A DNA stretch of 55,000 bases from Symbiodinium natans. Taxonomy: Eukaryota; Sar; Dinophyceae; Suessiales; Symbiodiniaceae. Each line of letters starts with the position of its first letter. The first letter of the stretch is position 1. The position numbers were made by a program, and so were the translations under genes. Of this stretch, positions 38,649-50,570 are shown in pieces. The DNA lies in assembly GCA_905221605.1 (NCBI GenBank), contig CAJNDS010000872.1, positions 1-55,000 on the forward strand, read 5' to 3'. A model generated the notes under the pieces. That model made no database searches. It saw nothing but the letters and a program-made list of their open reading frames with translations, and had not been told where the DNA came from.

Positions 38649-41300
38649 CTACATGCAACGATGCACCACGGTGGACTGCAACAACTCAAACTCAAGAGCA
38701 GCTTACCATAGCCGACATAGCCGCTGCAGCACCACAGCACCTGCACTGCCTTTTTCTTTTCTTGCGATGCTTTCAGCAGGACCAGAACCTCCGCCCGGAC
38801 CACTGGCAGGTTCGACAAGAGGAGCTTCCACTGGTGGCCAGTGAGTGAAGAGCTCAGGGCCGCATGCGTGATGATGTCGGGGCGCTGCTGAGCATCCCTC
38901 GCATCCGTGAACAGCTGCAAAACATGCGGCCACCGCGTAGCCCGCATCTCTGAGCCCATGGCAGCATTGTAGCTGGAGATTCCTGGGGCGGGGAGCTGCT
39001 GCAGTATGCGCAACCCTCGGGCCCAGCGACTGCTCTGCTCGCAGCACGTGATCGAGCCATCATACCTTGACAGATCCATGCGGAACTTGTTTTGAGGAGT
39101 TAGACATAGACCATGATGCATAAGTCGCTGCAGCCAAGTCGCGTCGTGACGTCCGCTCTGACACGTGCAGAGCACACGAATTCCAGAAGTTGCAAAGACA
39201 GCGGCCACCACTTCAGCTTTTCACATGCAGAATTGCACGTGTTGACGGAAATCACATCCAACTCCACCTGCAGCCCTTGCATGTGGAACAGGAGCCCTGG
39301 GACGAGGTGCTGCTGTCCAGCTTCGGAACATGCCACCATGGCACCATTATACAGTGCAGTCAAGGGCCCCAAGGCATGCCCCAAGGATCGATGCACATCG
39401 CACGCATAGGCCAAGCAACGTTGCCACCGCAAATGGCTTCGGCAAGCTGCAGCCGCGATGCCATGAGCCAGGACATCGGGAAGAACTCCCAGCTGACACA
39501 TTCTGGAGACATGGGACAATGCCAGGGACCAGCCGGAAACTGAAGACGCGTAGAACCCCATCAGCGTCGTATGCACTTTCAAAGACTGCAATCCGGCAAA
39601 GTCCCACAAGTCCCGCTCATGAATCCGCAGTGCCGTCGCCCAAAGCGATGGGGTGGACCAGCTTCGCACAGCGAGCACTACCTCCGTTTCCCTCTCCGCA
39701 TCAGAAGTTGCACGAGGTTCTTGCACAGCTCGCATACGGCCCATTTGCAATCCGAGCTGCCAAGCATCACTCTGCACAAGCCCCTGCTGCATGGATCGGG
39801 ACAAGACAGCATCCGGTGTGGCATGACGCGACCTGCAGCAGGATTTCATGAAGTTGCCAAAGGCCCAGGCACGTGCAAGTATTTAGAGCCAAATTTATGG
39901 AGTTATTGGTGCAAAGTTTGCTGCCATAAATGCGGGAACCGACACATCAAACGAATCTAAGCTTCTCAAGGATGAGCGGCGCAAGCAACGCGGTGCCCAG
40001 CTGCCAGTGAGAGCTACCCGCCAACGCGACGTTGCAGCTGCCCAGGAAGACGTTGAGCTTGCTTGCATCGCGGGACAACTTCTTGGCTGTCCCTGTGATT
40101 CCTGACTGCTGACAGGTTGTAACCAACAGCAGAGGCAATACCCATGCTGAGAGGCAGTTCTTCCCAGCAAGTGCCTTGGCCACACAGCCCAGCGTCACCA
40201 GCGTCGGCTCAGGGCCCGCCTGCAAAACGCGACATAGCAGGCTGAGGCATGCTTCCCATGCCGTAGCGTCCGCACATGCGTTCAGAACTGCGTTGCACTC
40301 GATGGCTCCGATGCATCCGTACCGTCCGTAGCGCCCAACTTCCATATACTCCAAGGACACGATGGCGCTGCGCCACTGGCCGGCTGCAGCACAGGATCCT
40401 GCAATGGATGCCAACCCGAAGCCATCTACAAATGGCAGCAGGTAAAGAGACTTGGCCCATTCTCCACTCGGTTTCCACGCAGCAAGCATGGTATTGAAAG
40501 ACACGCTGTCTGGCTCAGTTACTCTGCCGCGCATGTCCGACATCAGCAACGCTGCTAATTTCCAGCCAGAGCTGATGGCATACCCATTTTGAACAGCATT
40601 GTAGCTGAAAACGTTTAGAGAGCAACCCTCTGCCTGCGAAGCTGCAAGACAAGAAACAGACTGCATCCACGAAGTAGCCTGCGTAGACGCTGCCAAAACG
40701 GTACTCAGGCCAACAACATCTCCTTGTGCATTAGCCGCCCGCGTCCTGCCCAAACGCAAATATCAAAACAGCACCGCAACACGAGTCTTGCACCGAAACA
40801 ACATTGAGGTGCATCATGCAACTTTCATCGTTTCAGCTACTAACATCCCTCGAAGCCTGCAGCATTATCACGCAATGCCCCGCTTTCATGTACAAGACCA
40901 GCCTGGTGAAAAAGAGCTGGGCTTTTTGCCAAAGCTTGCTTCTCTCCAAAGTTCGGAGTGCAGAGTTGAGAAAGACTGTGTCTGGCACCAGGCCATATAA
41001 GAACAACACATCGTGGCCGAAGCTGTCCAAGCTGTACTGCTGGAGAAGGCCCACCGCTCGACGCCAGCTTGCTGCAGTGCATGTTGTGACAGATAAAGTC
41101 AATGTCAACACGTCCGGTTGCAGTGTCAGCTTGCCCATGCAAGTTGCAAGCAACACTAAAATCTGCTTCCACCGGGCCGCTTTTGCGCAACTTGTGATGG
41201 CCGAATTGACGGAGATGGTGTCCACCACTTGTCTTGACCCAAGCATCCAGCTCAACGAAGTCAACGAATTGGCCCAATGCCATGATTGGAACGCCTTCCA
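38649..41300 (-). CDS. Pentatricopeptide repeat (PPR) protein, five exons
   Basis: Exons on minus: about 41300-40880, 40745-39963, 39832-39176, 39065-38741 and 38675-38649 (TAG). Junction phases agree: 39962-39833 is GC-AG, phase 2, 130 bp; 39175-39066 is GT-AG, phase 2, 110 bp; 38740-38676 is GT-AG, phase 0, 65 bp. The product of about 750 residues carries repeated PPR-like helices in the style seen in dinoflagellates (ISVNSAITSCAKAARWKQIL, FSYNAVQNGYAISSGWKLAA, SVSFNTMLAAWKPSGEWAKS, ISSYNAAMGSEMRATRWPHV), each with N at the YN/FN position and W closing helix A/B. PPR proteins bind organellar RNA and act in processing or editing; target unknown. No clear N-terminal targeting peptide because the 5' exon is missing or unresolved. 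Confidence 0.82.
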
Positions 41301-41712
41301 TCAATCAGTACCGGATTGAATTTGCGGCAATCAAGAGACGTGATAAACATGACAAGAAAAATGTGAGCAACCTCTAACCTCTATCACGGTTTTTGAACAT
41401 CGTCGTGTTTTGCAAGCCCGCGCGTTGGAACGACGGCTGGTCGCACATGCTGATGCTAGTGTCATTGCGGCATCTCGTCAGCTTCTGCATGGAATCTGGT
41501 CCACTGTGCGCGCACGAGGCCATGGCTGTGCAACAATCTGGTCCGGAACAGCACAACAACAGCTGTGGGCGCAGAATACAGAATACATGTACAGGTTTAT
41601 CAGCCGATAATCCAACGCATAATCGGTCCTAGGTTGCTTTGCAGGATGTTGTCTGTTGGATGATGACATGTTCTGGTCCTATTTCGACATCTCCGTGCAC
41701 CACACAGCAAGC

Positions 41713-43571
41713 TGCACGCACACACATATGCATTCTGCAACACCATGCCTGGTGAATTCCGACCCTGCTCGGGAAAAGGGAATGAAGCAAGGCAATGACC
41801 CGTTTGACCATAAGGGAGAACCGACCAAACCGCCCAGCAGATTTGGCTTCTATGCTCAAAAACTTGTCGGTGCGTAATGCCATATTATATGATATTGTGT
41901 GATACTATGTGATACTATGTGCTATTCTAGTGTTATAAAATATGTTGTAGCATTTTACTTTCTATCGTAGTTTACTTTACATTTATTTGTGCTGTATTAT
42001 ATTTTTTTATAATATATCATCTTATATTCTATGATATTTCTTTATGTTATGTTATGTTATGTTATGTTGTGTTATGTTATGTTATGTTATGTTATGTTCT
42101 TATATTATATTATCTTATGTTATATTATGTTATATGATGTCTCTTATTATATTGTATTATAAGAAACATTTTCTTCAGATATTCTATGTTACTTCATTTT
42201 TGGATTATCATATTTTTCTGTTTTGCTTTATGTTGTTATGTTAGATGATAGTAAATAGAAAAGTATTATAATATAATTCATTATAGTGTACTTTATCATA
42301 TTATATTCTTTTGTATTTTTAAAATATTTTTCTATTAGATTTTATTAGATACACAATACATGATAAAATATTTTTTATATTGTATTTTATATATTATATT
42401 CTATTATCTTGTATTGCATTGTACAAAATATATTGTACTATATTGTATCAAAATTAAATAAACATAAAACTGCGTTATATGAGATTTTATTATATATTAT
42501 GTTACATTATCTTCTATTATCTTTATCTTTATCTTTATCTTTATCTTATCTTATCTTATCTTATATTAAATTGTACTACATCATATTACATGAAATTGTG
42601 TTATGTGATTTGTATTGTCTTGTCTCGTCTCGTCTTGTCTTGTCTTGTCTTGTCTTGTATTGTATTGCATTTTATGAGTTATTACTTTCTTATTCACACG
42701 CATACACACATATGGTGTCGTAGTAGTCGTGGTAGCTCCCCACCCATGGCTCCATCCCTGCCCCCTCCCCACCCTCTCAGCTGATTTTGAATAAGGGCCC
42801 CAGCGCATGCCCTTGCTCCGCTCCCCCTGTCCACCCATGGCTTCACCCCTGGCCCCTCCCCATCCTCCCCGCGCTGCCCACCCCACCCATCCATCCACCT
42901 CACTCATTATTGGTTCATGGGGCCCCTCATGGCTCCATCCCTGGCTCCCGCTAGCCGTGGCCCCATGAGATCATTGATGGGGCCACCCCACCCATGGCTC
43001 CATCCCTGGCCCCTCCCCACCCTATCAGCTGACTGGAGGGCCCCAGTCCATGCCCGCTTGCTCCGCTCTCTCCGCCCTCGCCGCCCTCTCTGCCCACTCC
43101 GACTGTACACCCATATGGCTTCATCCCTTGGCCCCTCCCCACCCATGGCTCCATCCCTGGCCCCTCCCCACCCTATCAGCTGACTTTGACACATGTAAGC
43201 TTGCTCCCCTCTCTCCGCCCTCCCCGCCCTCCCCGCCCGCTCCGCCTGTCCACCCACGACTTCATCAGCTGACTTTGAATAAGGGCCCCAGTGCTGCCCG
43301 CTTGCTCCGCTCTCTCCGCCCTCCTCACCCGCTCCGCCTGTCCACCCATGGCTTCTTCATCATTGGCCCCTCCCTATCCTCCCCGCGCTCTGCCCACCCC
43401 ACCCAGGTCATTATTGGTTGATGGGGCTCCTCAGGGCCAGGGCCCATATCCCCTGCCGCCTACTGCCCGCTCTGCCACCTATTGCCCGCTCTGCCCCCCC
43501 CACCCATGGCTCCGGCCCCTCCCCACCCTATCAGCTGACTTAAGGGCCCCAGTCCATGCCCGCTTGCTCCG
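41713..43571. repeat. Segmental duplication, copy 1
   Basis: From TGCACGCACACACATATGCA onward it is almost identical to 53131-55000. It contains the 3' coding end (KGEPTKPPSRFGFYAQKLVG in one frame), about 0.8 kb of AT-rich DNA with TTATG, TCTTTA and TTGTC microsatellites (42040-42665), and a C-rich CCCACCCATGGCTCCATCCC-type repeat (42720-43620). Differences are mainly microsatellite lengths and a few 15-56 bp indels. 41305-41712 upstream is unique and has no firm gene. Confidence 0.95.
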
Positions 43572-43644
43572 CTCTCTCCGCCCTCCCCGCCCTCCCCACC
43601 CGCTCCGCCTGTCCACCCATGGCTTAGGCAAAAAATCTTAGGGT

Positions 43645-43905
43645 TTGAGTCCCAAACGAAGAGCTGCCCCCGCGCTCGTGCTGAATCCAAGGTTACCTGA
43701 ACGATTTCTTCTCCATCGACTTACAGGCAGGAGAGAGGGTGGACGGCTCCATTTGTCCGCAGCAGTTCTATGCCTGCAGGGCAGAGTTTGCGTGAGCTCA
43801 GTCGGGTGTGAGTCCACTGGCAGAAACCGTCCCCATGTGTCCGCTCTGCGGGGTTGGAGGTGGGTCTGGGTTGCTTCCTGCTTGAGGGTGCAGGAGGCGC
43901 GCGAG
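43645..43905. other. Unassigned open frames upstream of trinucleotide repeats
   Basis: Both strands are open (plus: GRREGGRLHLSAAVLCLQGR; minus: QPRRADTWGRFLPVDSHPTE). The minus frame has CAG and AG splice-like sites, but I cannot choose. Confidence 0.25.
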
Positions 43906-43908
43906 ACG

Positions 43909-44275
43909 ACGACGACTACTACGACTACTACTACGACGACTACCACGACGACTACCACTACCACTACCACTACCACTACCACTGCCACTGCCACTACCAC
44001 TACCACTACCACTACCACTACCACTACCACTACCACTACCACTACCACTACCACTACCACTACCACTACCACTACCACTACCACTGCCACTGCCACTGCC
44101 ACTGCCACTGCCACTGCCACTGCCACTGCCACTGCCACTGCCACTGCCACTGCCACTGCCACTGCCACTGCCACTGCCACTACCACTACCACTACCACTA
44201 CACTACACTACCACTCCCACGACACTACCACTACCACTACCACTACCACTACCACTACCACTACCCAACTATCCA
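43909..44275. repeat. ACC ACT / GCC ACT hexanucleotide array
   Basis: Blocks of CCACTA and CCACTG hexamers. Open frames encode Thr, His-Tyr or Val/Ala homopolymers and are artefacts. Confidence 0.95.
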
Positions 44276-44278
44276 CTC

Positions 44279-44580
<302 letters not shown>

Positions 44581-44770
44581 TAATCTAATACTACTACTTA
44601 CTTCTACTACTACTACTACTCTTAAAACTACTACTACTAACAATACTTACTACTAATACTCCTATACTTACTATAATACTGGCTTACTGCTGCTTGCTCG
44701 CTGCTGTACTAATGAGGCTGCTGCTGCACTACTAATAACCACTGATATGCTACTACGATCTACTGTTGCC

Positions 44771-44796
44771 TACTACTACTACTACTACTACTACAA

Positions 44797-44886
<90 letters not shown>

Positions 44887-44888
44887 GA
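44771..44888. repeat. ACT trinucleotide array
   Basis: About 38 ACT triplets. 44581-44770 is degenerate ACT sequence. Confidence 0.96.
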
Positions 44889-45084
44889 CTTCTACTATTA
44901 CGACTACTGCAACTACGAGGCGTCACGTTCTCAATTGATCGCAGGGGTTTTGTGGCGTGCTTAAGAGACGAAAACCTCGTGTTTCCTGGCTTGTCCGTTT
45001 GTTTCGGGCCCGCAAAAACGGTCAATCCCGTGTATAGAAAAGTTTACGCTTTTTTGTGCCCAGTGCTGTTGCGGCGATGGGTGC

Positions 45085-45444
45085 ATGGCGAAGAACCTAA
45101 GTTTAGTTAAGGCAAACTGGCAAAGTGGTGCTAAGAACACCTCAGAACACTCGGAGGTTAATTGTGGCAGGCTCGCTTGGTCTATGCTTGCTTGTCTGGT
45201 TGCGGCCCTCTGTGCTGTCAGGTGCCTGCTAACCACTTTACAGGGAGGAAGAATAGTGCTGTTCTGCAGTGTGAGCTCTGGGGCTTTCTTGGATGGTTTC
45301 AACTCACATTGTAAGCCTTTTGCCATGCGTGTACTGTGGAGACTACTGGAGCTTCTCTGCCTTTTCGATCAATTTTGCTGCCCCTCATCTTGGGTTTTTA
45401 AAGAACTTTTTTTGACAAATCTTCAATTGGGTTCTCTTGTCTGA
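45085..45444 (+). CDS. Weak candidate ORF with one hydrophobic segment
   Basis: A 119-codon ATG-initiated frame with hydrophobic LAWSMLACLVAALCAVRCLL. A related stretch (GTGCTGTTGCGGC…ATGGGTGCATGGCGA) recurs at 47324, so this may be a dispersed repeat. 45445-46220 is AT-richer and has no recognisable gene. Confidence 0.28.
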   Translation: MAKNLSLVKANWQSGAKNTSEHSEVNCGRLAWSMLACLVAALCAVRCLLTTLQGGRIVLFCSVSSGAFLDGFNSHCKPFAMRVLWRLLELLCLFDQFCCPSSWVFKELFLTNLQLGSLV

Positions 45445-46220
45445 TTTTCCAAAACCAAACAGAAATTTAAGGCACACTGAAATTTGACAAAACTCTGCTT
45501 CTCAGGCTGGGTGTTTTTAATTCTTGTCTGCAATTCTCCCCGGATTCAGCACCATTCAACGAATTTTTTCAAATTTCTAAAGTTTCCGAAAATGTTAAAA
45601 AAAAAAAAAACCCTCAAAATCAACACTTGATCAATTAAATTTGTTGAATTTACTCTGGTGTTTCGCTCGCTTCGCTTGCACTTATTCACATTCTGGCAAT
45701 ACACTTTGCAATTTTCAAGTGGTTTGGCTTGGGCGTCCGCGACCTTCACAAATCAACACCACGGCCAAACTCGTCTCGTCCTGCAGTTGATTTCGTTCCA
45801 CCTGTTGCTCCTCCTGGTCCCTTGGACCACAGTAAGCATTGTGGTTGCAAAGTGGGTTGGTTTGCGGGTGCATGTGGGAGTGGTAAGGCATGGAGTCTCA
45901 GAAGTGACACCAAATAAAAAAAACAGACTTTGCAGTGTTGTCTGTGTGTGTTTACCTTGTTTTTCATTGTGAATGGTGTGGTGTGTTGTGGTTTTGGCGT
46001 ACGTGGGTCAGAGTTGTGTGTCATGGAGTGTGGGTGAAAAATCATTGTGTAAGTGCAAAGTGGCTCAGTGGGGGTGTGTTTGCGTGTATGTCGGCTGGAT
46101 TCTGCTGGCTGTTCAAGTGTGGAGTGTGCGGGTGGTGAAATAAAGGTGTGTGGATTTTGGAAACACAAAAAGAGGGCAAGAAATCAATTGCAAAAGGTAG
46201 AGAAGCCGAAGTGACCTCCA

Positions 46221-47160
46221 CAGTGCAAGAAAGATCGCATGCGAACAATGCAAGACTGCTTTGTCTTGCGTGCCTAAAGACAAGTTTAGCAAGCCAAGAA
46301 CACGCGTATACGGCGTTTTTGTTTTTCTTAAGTGTTGATGCAAACAGTATCGAATCGAAAAAATCTTGTTGTTTGTGAGTTGATTTCAATTATTGAATTC
46401 AAATGGGTTTCAAAAGCAGCTTAATTCTGGGCACCAAAAACGGACCCTAGATTTTGGATTTCCTGTGTGAACATACAAGGCCACCCAGGCTGGAGCCTCA
46501 AATTGGAACCCAAGTTTAGGAGCCATTTTTGGGCCCAGTTGCGGTGTTTTTTTCACACACGGAAAGCCTCCTCGTTGCGAGTAAAACAAATCAGCCTCTC
46601 AGTCGGTTCCAGTTTAAGTCTTGTGTCAGTCTTCCCCGAAAATTAGAACAGCAGGCAGCAAGGCAGCAAAGTGTGAACTTGTTTGGAACCGGAACTTTCT
46701 CTAACAGTGCAAGAAAGATCGCACGCGAACAATGCAAGACTGCTTTGTCTTGCGTGCCTAAAGACAAGTTTAGCAAGCCAAGAACACGCGTGTACGGCGT
46801 TTTTGTTTTTCTTAAGTGTTGATGCAAACAGTATCGAATCGAAAAAATCTTGTTGTTTGTGAGTTGATTTCAATTATTATTAAATTCAAATGGGTTCCAA
46901 AAGCAGCTCAATTCTGGGCACCGAAAACTGGCCCTAGATTTTGGAGGCTGGCTCAAATTGGAACCCAAGTTTAGGAGCCATTTTTGGGCCCAGTTGCGGC
47001 GTTTTTTTCACACACGGGAAGCCTCGTTGCGAGTAAAACAAATCAGCCTCTCAGTCGGTTCCAGTTTAAGTCTTGTGTCAGTCTTCCCCTAAAATTAGAA
47101 CAGCAGGCAGCAAGGCAGCAAAGTGTGAACTTGTTTGGAACCGGAACTTTCTCTAACAGT
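46221..47160. repeat. Tandem duplication, unit about 455-485 bp, two copies
   Basis: Block A (CAGTGCAAGAAAGATCGCA…) occurs at 46221 and 46705; block B (AATTGGAACCCAAGTTTAGG … GGAACTTTCTCTAACAGT) at 46501 and 46956. The order is A-B-A-B with small indels. The minus frame MKSTHKQQDFFDSILFASTL is repeated with it. Confidence 0.9.
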
Positions 47161-47786
47161 ATACACCTCTCTCCCTTCGCCTGGTTGGTCGCAGCGGGGC
47201 AGGCCCTTGTAACGCCATAGACGTGCCTTGTGCTGTGGCCTTCTGGGGTTGGGTGGCGGGGCGGTGGTTGCCATTTGGGTGGTAAAAGGTTCCACATGCA
47301 TTTTGCCTTGGTAAGGTGGCCCAGTGCTGTTGCGGCATGGGTGCATGGCGAGGTTAGTAAGAGCGAGAAAGCCGAGCCACCTTGGCAGGTGTTTGTGGGT
47401 TAGAACAAGTGAGGAGCTCTGGGGCCTCCCAAGCTCCAGGCCAGTACCTGGGTTCTCCAAACAGGGTAGAGCAACTTCCACCAGAGGTGGACAGTTCCTT
47501 ATTTCGGAAAGCAAAACAAATTTTGGTTTTGTTGACCAATTTCTCAAGAGCTTTCTTTTTCCCAAACGTGATGTGTTTCCTCCCCCCCAAGTTTTCATGT
47601 GGGCTTTCATCCTTGTGCACCGAGTATATGCTCGTTCAGTACTCTGTTGCTTAAGAAAGAGTTGAAAAAATTTTTGTGTGAACCGGGCTTCGTGCACCCA
47701 AACCGGTTCGCTGCTGTCCAACAGGCTCCATCCTTGCATTAACCTTGCCCTTAGGGCCCGTGCACGTTCCGGGCGCTGCCCGGGAC

Positions 47787-48620
47787 AGATGGATGTCTGG
47801 TCTGAGCCGCCCTCGGCTGCTGTTCAGGCCTACAACCAACTTGAGGCTCGGGTCCACACTCTCGAGTGCTTGCGCTTTCAGGTTGCAGCCGAGCATAGTG
47901 ACTTGATTGGCCTGCGAGCTCAGATTGACGAATCCGTGTCCTGACTAGCGGCCTTCAGGAACGCATTGTGTTTTTGGAAAGGGACGTGGCCCAGCTCGAC
48001 ACTCGCTTGGCTGAAGTGCGGGCCAGTGTTGTTGCTACCGTTTGGGGCGTTGGCCAAGTTCTTGTCCCCTGCTGCAACGCGTTGGGCATCGTGCCGACTA
48101 GCCATGTCTCAATCTCGTGCGCCCACCAGAGGTGGACACCTCGGCCTCCTCTGCTGGGGGGCGGGTGCGAGGCCTTAATGATGCAGGATCTCATGTCTTC
48201 AATCTTGACTCTCTGCTTGTAAGTGCAGCATTCCAAACGAGTGAGTGCAAGCGTCTCAAACTTCCATGGGAGAAAGGTAACCTGGCCAGAGTCTTCAGTA
48301 GAGACACGGACATTTTCCCGAGACCCCCGATGATCGAACGGGTCCCTAATAGGAACGTGCCCCTCAGTGCCGAGCTTGTGAAGTGATGGGGCAACCCCTT
48401 TTTTGGCCCACTGCAAGACGATCTTCGGTGAGGTTGCGTCTGCTTGTTTGAGGGCCCAAACAAAGCTGACCAATGCAGAAGAGTTTGAGCTTGTGTACCA
48501 GCGGTTCGAACTTGTGCTCTCTCACAACAACCAAGCCTCATCTCTTGGGCGACAGATCGCAATGCTTGAGAGGGATGCCAGGGTCCACAAGGTGGGATTA
48601 GCGTTGGGGGGTAAAGCGTT
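47787..48620 (+). pseudogene. Frameshifted coiled-coil ORF
   Basis: The plus strand starts MDVWSEPPSAAVQAYNQLEA, continues HTLECLRFQVAAEHSDLIGL and stops at 47941-47943. One base of frame shift later the heptad pattern continues seamlessly (LTSGLQERIVFLERDVAQLD, TRLAEVRASVV). A related unit (SSLGRQIAMLERDARVHK) follows near 48560. This looks like a broken gene, possibly the gag-like 5' part of a retroelement. An intron instead of a frameshift is less likely because the stretches nearly touch. 47160-47786 has no firm gene. Confidence 0.5.
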
Positions 48621-48685
48621 GCTCACTCCCCTTACGAATTCGACACGGTGGATTTTGCACAAGGGGGGGTCCTGGAGATTGAAAT

Positions 48686-49084
48686 ATGACTGGAAATCCT
48701 AAACGTCCTGGGTGCAGACCATCCGACCCACCCCACCGTACGAATTGGAAACGCCTCGATCCAGACCCTTTGCAGGCGATGGACCAGGCGGGCTGCTTCC
48801 CGACTCCATCGACTTCGGTGCGTTCGGGGCCCAGACTGTGGAGTCCGTGCACCTCCAGTGAGAGTGCCTTTCCGGACAGCAAGCACAGCCAGCCAGAGAG
48901 AGTGCCCTTTAAACTTTGCCTTTGCAACCAGGCTCAGTGGCAGGTGTGGACCCAGGAACACGTTCAGTGGATTCTGATTGATGAAAGGGTTCTCTACGAG
49001 GTACTGGCCCCACTCATGAACAGTTGGAAACTCACACTGTGTAGTAGCCCCTCATATAGCCCAGATTATACATGTCGACTGTGA
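48686..49084 (+). CDS. Weak candidate ORF between coiled-coil and methyltransferase-fold ORFs
   Basis: 132 codons from ATG (…CNQAQWQVWTQEHVQWILID, ERVLYEVLAPLMNSW). The second half is protein-like. It may be another exon of the same element. Confidence 0.35.
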   Translation: MTGNPKRPGCRPSDPPHRTNWKRLDPDPLQAMDQAGCFPTPSTSVRSGPRLWSPCTSSESAFPDSKHSQPERVPFKLCLCNQAQWQVWTQEHVQWILIDERVLYEVLAPLMNSWKLTLCSSPSYSPDYTCRL

Positions 49085-49172
49085 ATGGCCAAGTCTGTGC
49101 TACCGAATTCTTTGCATATGGTACAGGCCCTGCTTGTCCCGTCTGAAGAGCTCTGGGGGGTCGCCTGCCGCC

Positions 49173-50039
49173 ATGGCTTCCCACGGCAGTTCATGTTCAG
49201 TGTCAGGCAGCCCAACTGATCCTGAATCATCTGTCAGCAACAGCAGCGACACTTCAGAGAGTGAGTCCTCTGATATCAGCTCCGTTACCGACTCGGATGT
49301 TGCTGGTTCAGCTGCGTCTGAGCCTGAGCCAGAGTCAGAGTCGTCGAGAACCACTTCCAGCAGCACTGTGAGTAGTGAGGGTGAGCCCCTCATATGGGAA
49401 CTCTGTTGTGGTCCAAACAGTGATCTCGTCAAGGCTTGCAGAACCGCTGGCCTGAGCGCACGGAGGGTGACATTGGAGACTGGCTTTGACATGTCAAAAA
49501 AGTCCAGTGTGAAGAGACTCCTCCAGGACGTCGAGAGTGCGTGTCCACGCCTGGTATGGTGCAGCCCGCCATGCACAGTGTGGTCCAAGATTCAGAACTT
49601 GAACCAGCGCACGCACCAGCAGAGGGTGAGACTGGATAAAAGAAGAAGACAGAGCAGGAAGCTGGTGAAGAACTGTGTGAGTGTGATGCTGGCGGCTGTC
49701 CGCGGAGGAGCAGAGATTTGCTTCGAGTGGCCCTCGTCTGCCAGAGGGTGGAACATCCCTGAACTCGTTCACTTGCGTGAGAAGCTGGCTCGCCATGGCA
49801 AGCCGACTGTCAGCGTGATTTTCCACGGCTGCCGCTTCGGCATGACAGGTGTGAAAGGCCTCTACCTGAAGAAAGCGTGGAAGGTCTTCACCACCTTGCA
49901 GGCTTTGGAGAGCGTGAACCGTCTTTGCCCTGGAGGTCACCTTCACGAAGTGATTGACGGTCGAAACACTGCCATGACTGCTTTCTATCCCCCGCGCATG
50001 CGTCGAGCCATAGCGGGTGTCTTTGCCCGAGAGCTGTGA
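49173..50039 (+). CDS. Ser-rich protein with methyltransferase-like SPPC domain
   Basis: The start ATG sits in GCCGCCATGG and opens 288 codons; a TTG 39 bases upstream is less likely. Residues 1-70 are Ser/Glu/Asp-rich and disordered. The domain starts at LIWELCCGP (about 73-81; SAM-binding-like E-x-C-x-G) and contains LVWCSPPCTVWSKIQNLNQR (about 127-146), similar to the PC motif of cytosine-5 methyltransferases, then CFEWPSSARGW (about 184) and a GMTGVKGLYLKKAW stretch. From memory, similar SPPC…QN-NQRT domains are common in dinoflagellate retroelement polyproteins, so this may be a transposon-derived gene. Catalysis is unproven. Confidence 0.7.
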   Translation: MASHGSSCSVSGSPTDPESSVSNSSDTSESESSDISSVTDSDVAGSAASEPEPESESSRTTSSSTVSSEGEPLIWELCCGPNSDLVKACRTAGLSARRVTLETGFDMSKKSSVKRLLQDVESACPRLVWCSPPCTVWSKIQNLNQRTHQQRVRLDKRRRQSRKLVKNCVSVMLAAVRGGAEICFEWPSSARGWNIPELVHLREKLARHGKPTVSVIFHGCRFGMTGVKGLYLKKAWKVFTTLQALESVNRLCPGGHLHEVIDGRNTAMTAFYPPRMRRAIAGVFAREL

Positions 50040-50570
50040 GGAAGTGATGCTGCTAAGCTGGTGACCCTGCACACTGCACTCGTCAGAGCAGCGCAGTGAG
50101 ATGTCAGAGTCGCTCATCCTGATAGCAGGAAAAGAGACGTGTCAGAGTCAGTCAGGGAGATCCCGGGTTGAAGCTTGCAGGATTTTCGAGGGGTTCGAAG
50201 GAGGTTCAAGGGGTTTGTCCAGGGCTCCACGGGGGGTTAAGGCAGTTCAAGGGCTTCTTGGGCGGGTCAAGGGTGTTCAGGGAAGGACCTTTCGGGAGTT
50301 CGGCTTTACCCGAGCCCTGTGCCCTGTAATTCTCAGCTTGAAGAGTGCGAGTCAGCTTTCCTCATTCCCAGGTCGTGTGGTGTCTTCCACCTCGTCATCA
50401 GGGCCCAGAGCTTGACTGCAGCGAAGTCGTTGCTTAGCAGTGTGATGCCGAAAGCCATCGCCCGTCAGATCAGATGTGAGTGAGGTCCCCAACCGCCTCG
50501 TCATGAGGGCCTGGAGCTTGCCCAGCAGGGTGACGTTTCAGATGTCTGAAAGCCTCCGCCTCCACCTGCC
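50040..50570. other. Spacer between two plus-strand genes
   Basis: Contains GTTCGAGGGGTTCAAGG-like short direct repeats (50190-50290) and no convincing exon. Confidence 0.5.

Noticed and set aside
42409-43641. ORFs within the AT-rich and CCCACCC-rich duplicated segment
   Set aside because: They follow microsatellites (TTATG, TTGTC) and C-rich repeats, and are duplicated with the segment.
47095-47739. 214-codon minus ORF
   Set aside because: It runs through the end of the tandem duplication and across repeated sequence; composition is not protein-like and no exon logic supports it.
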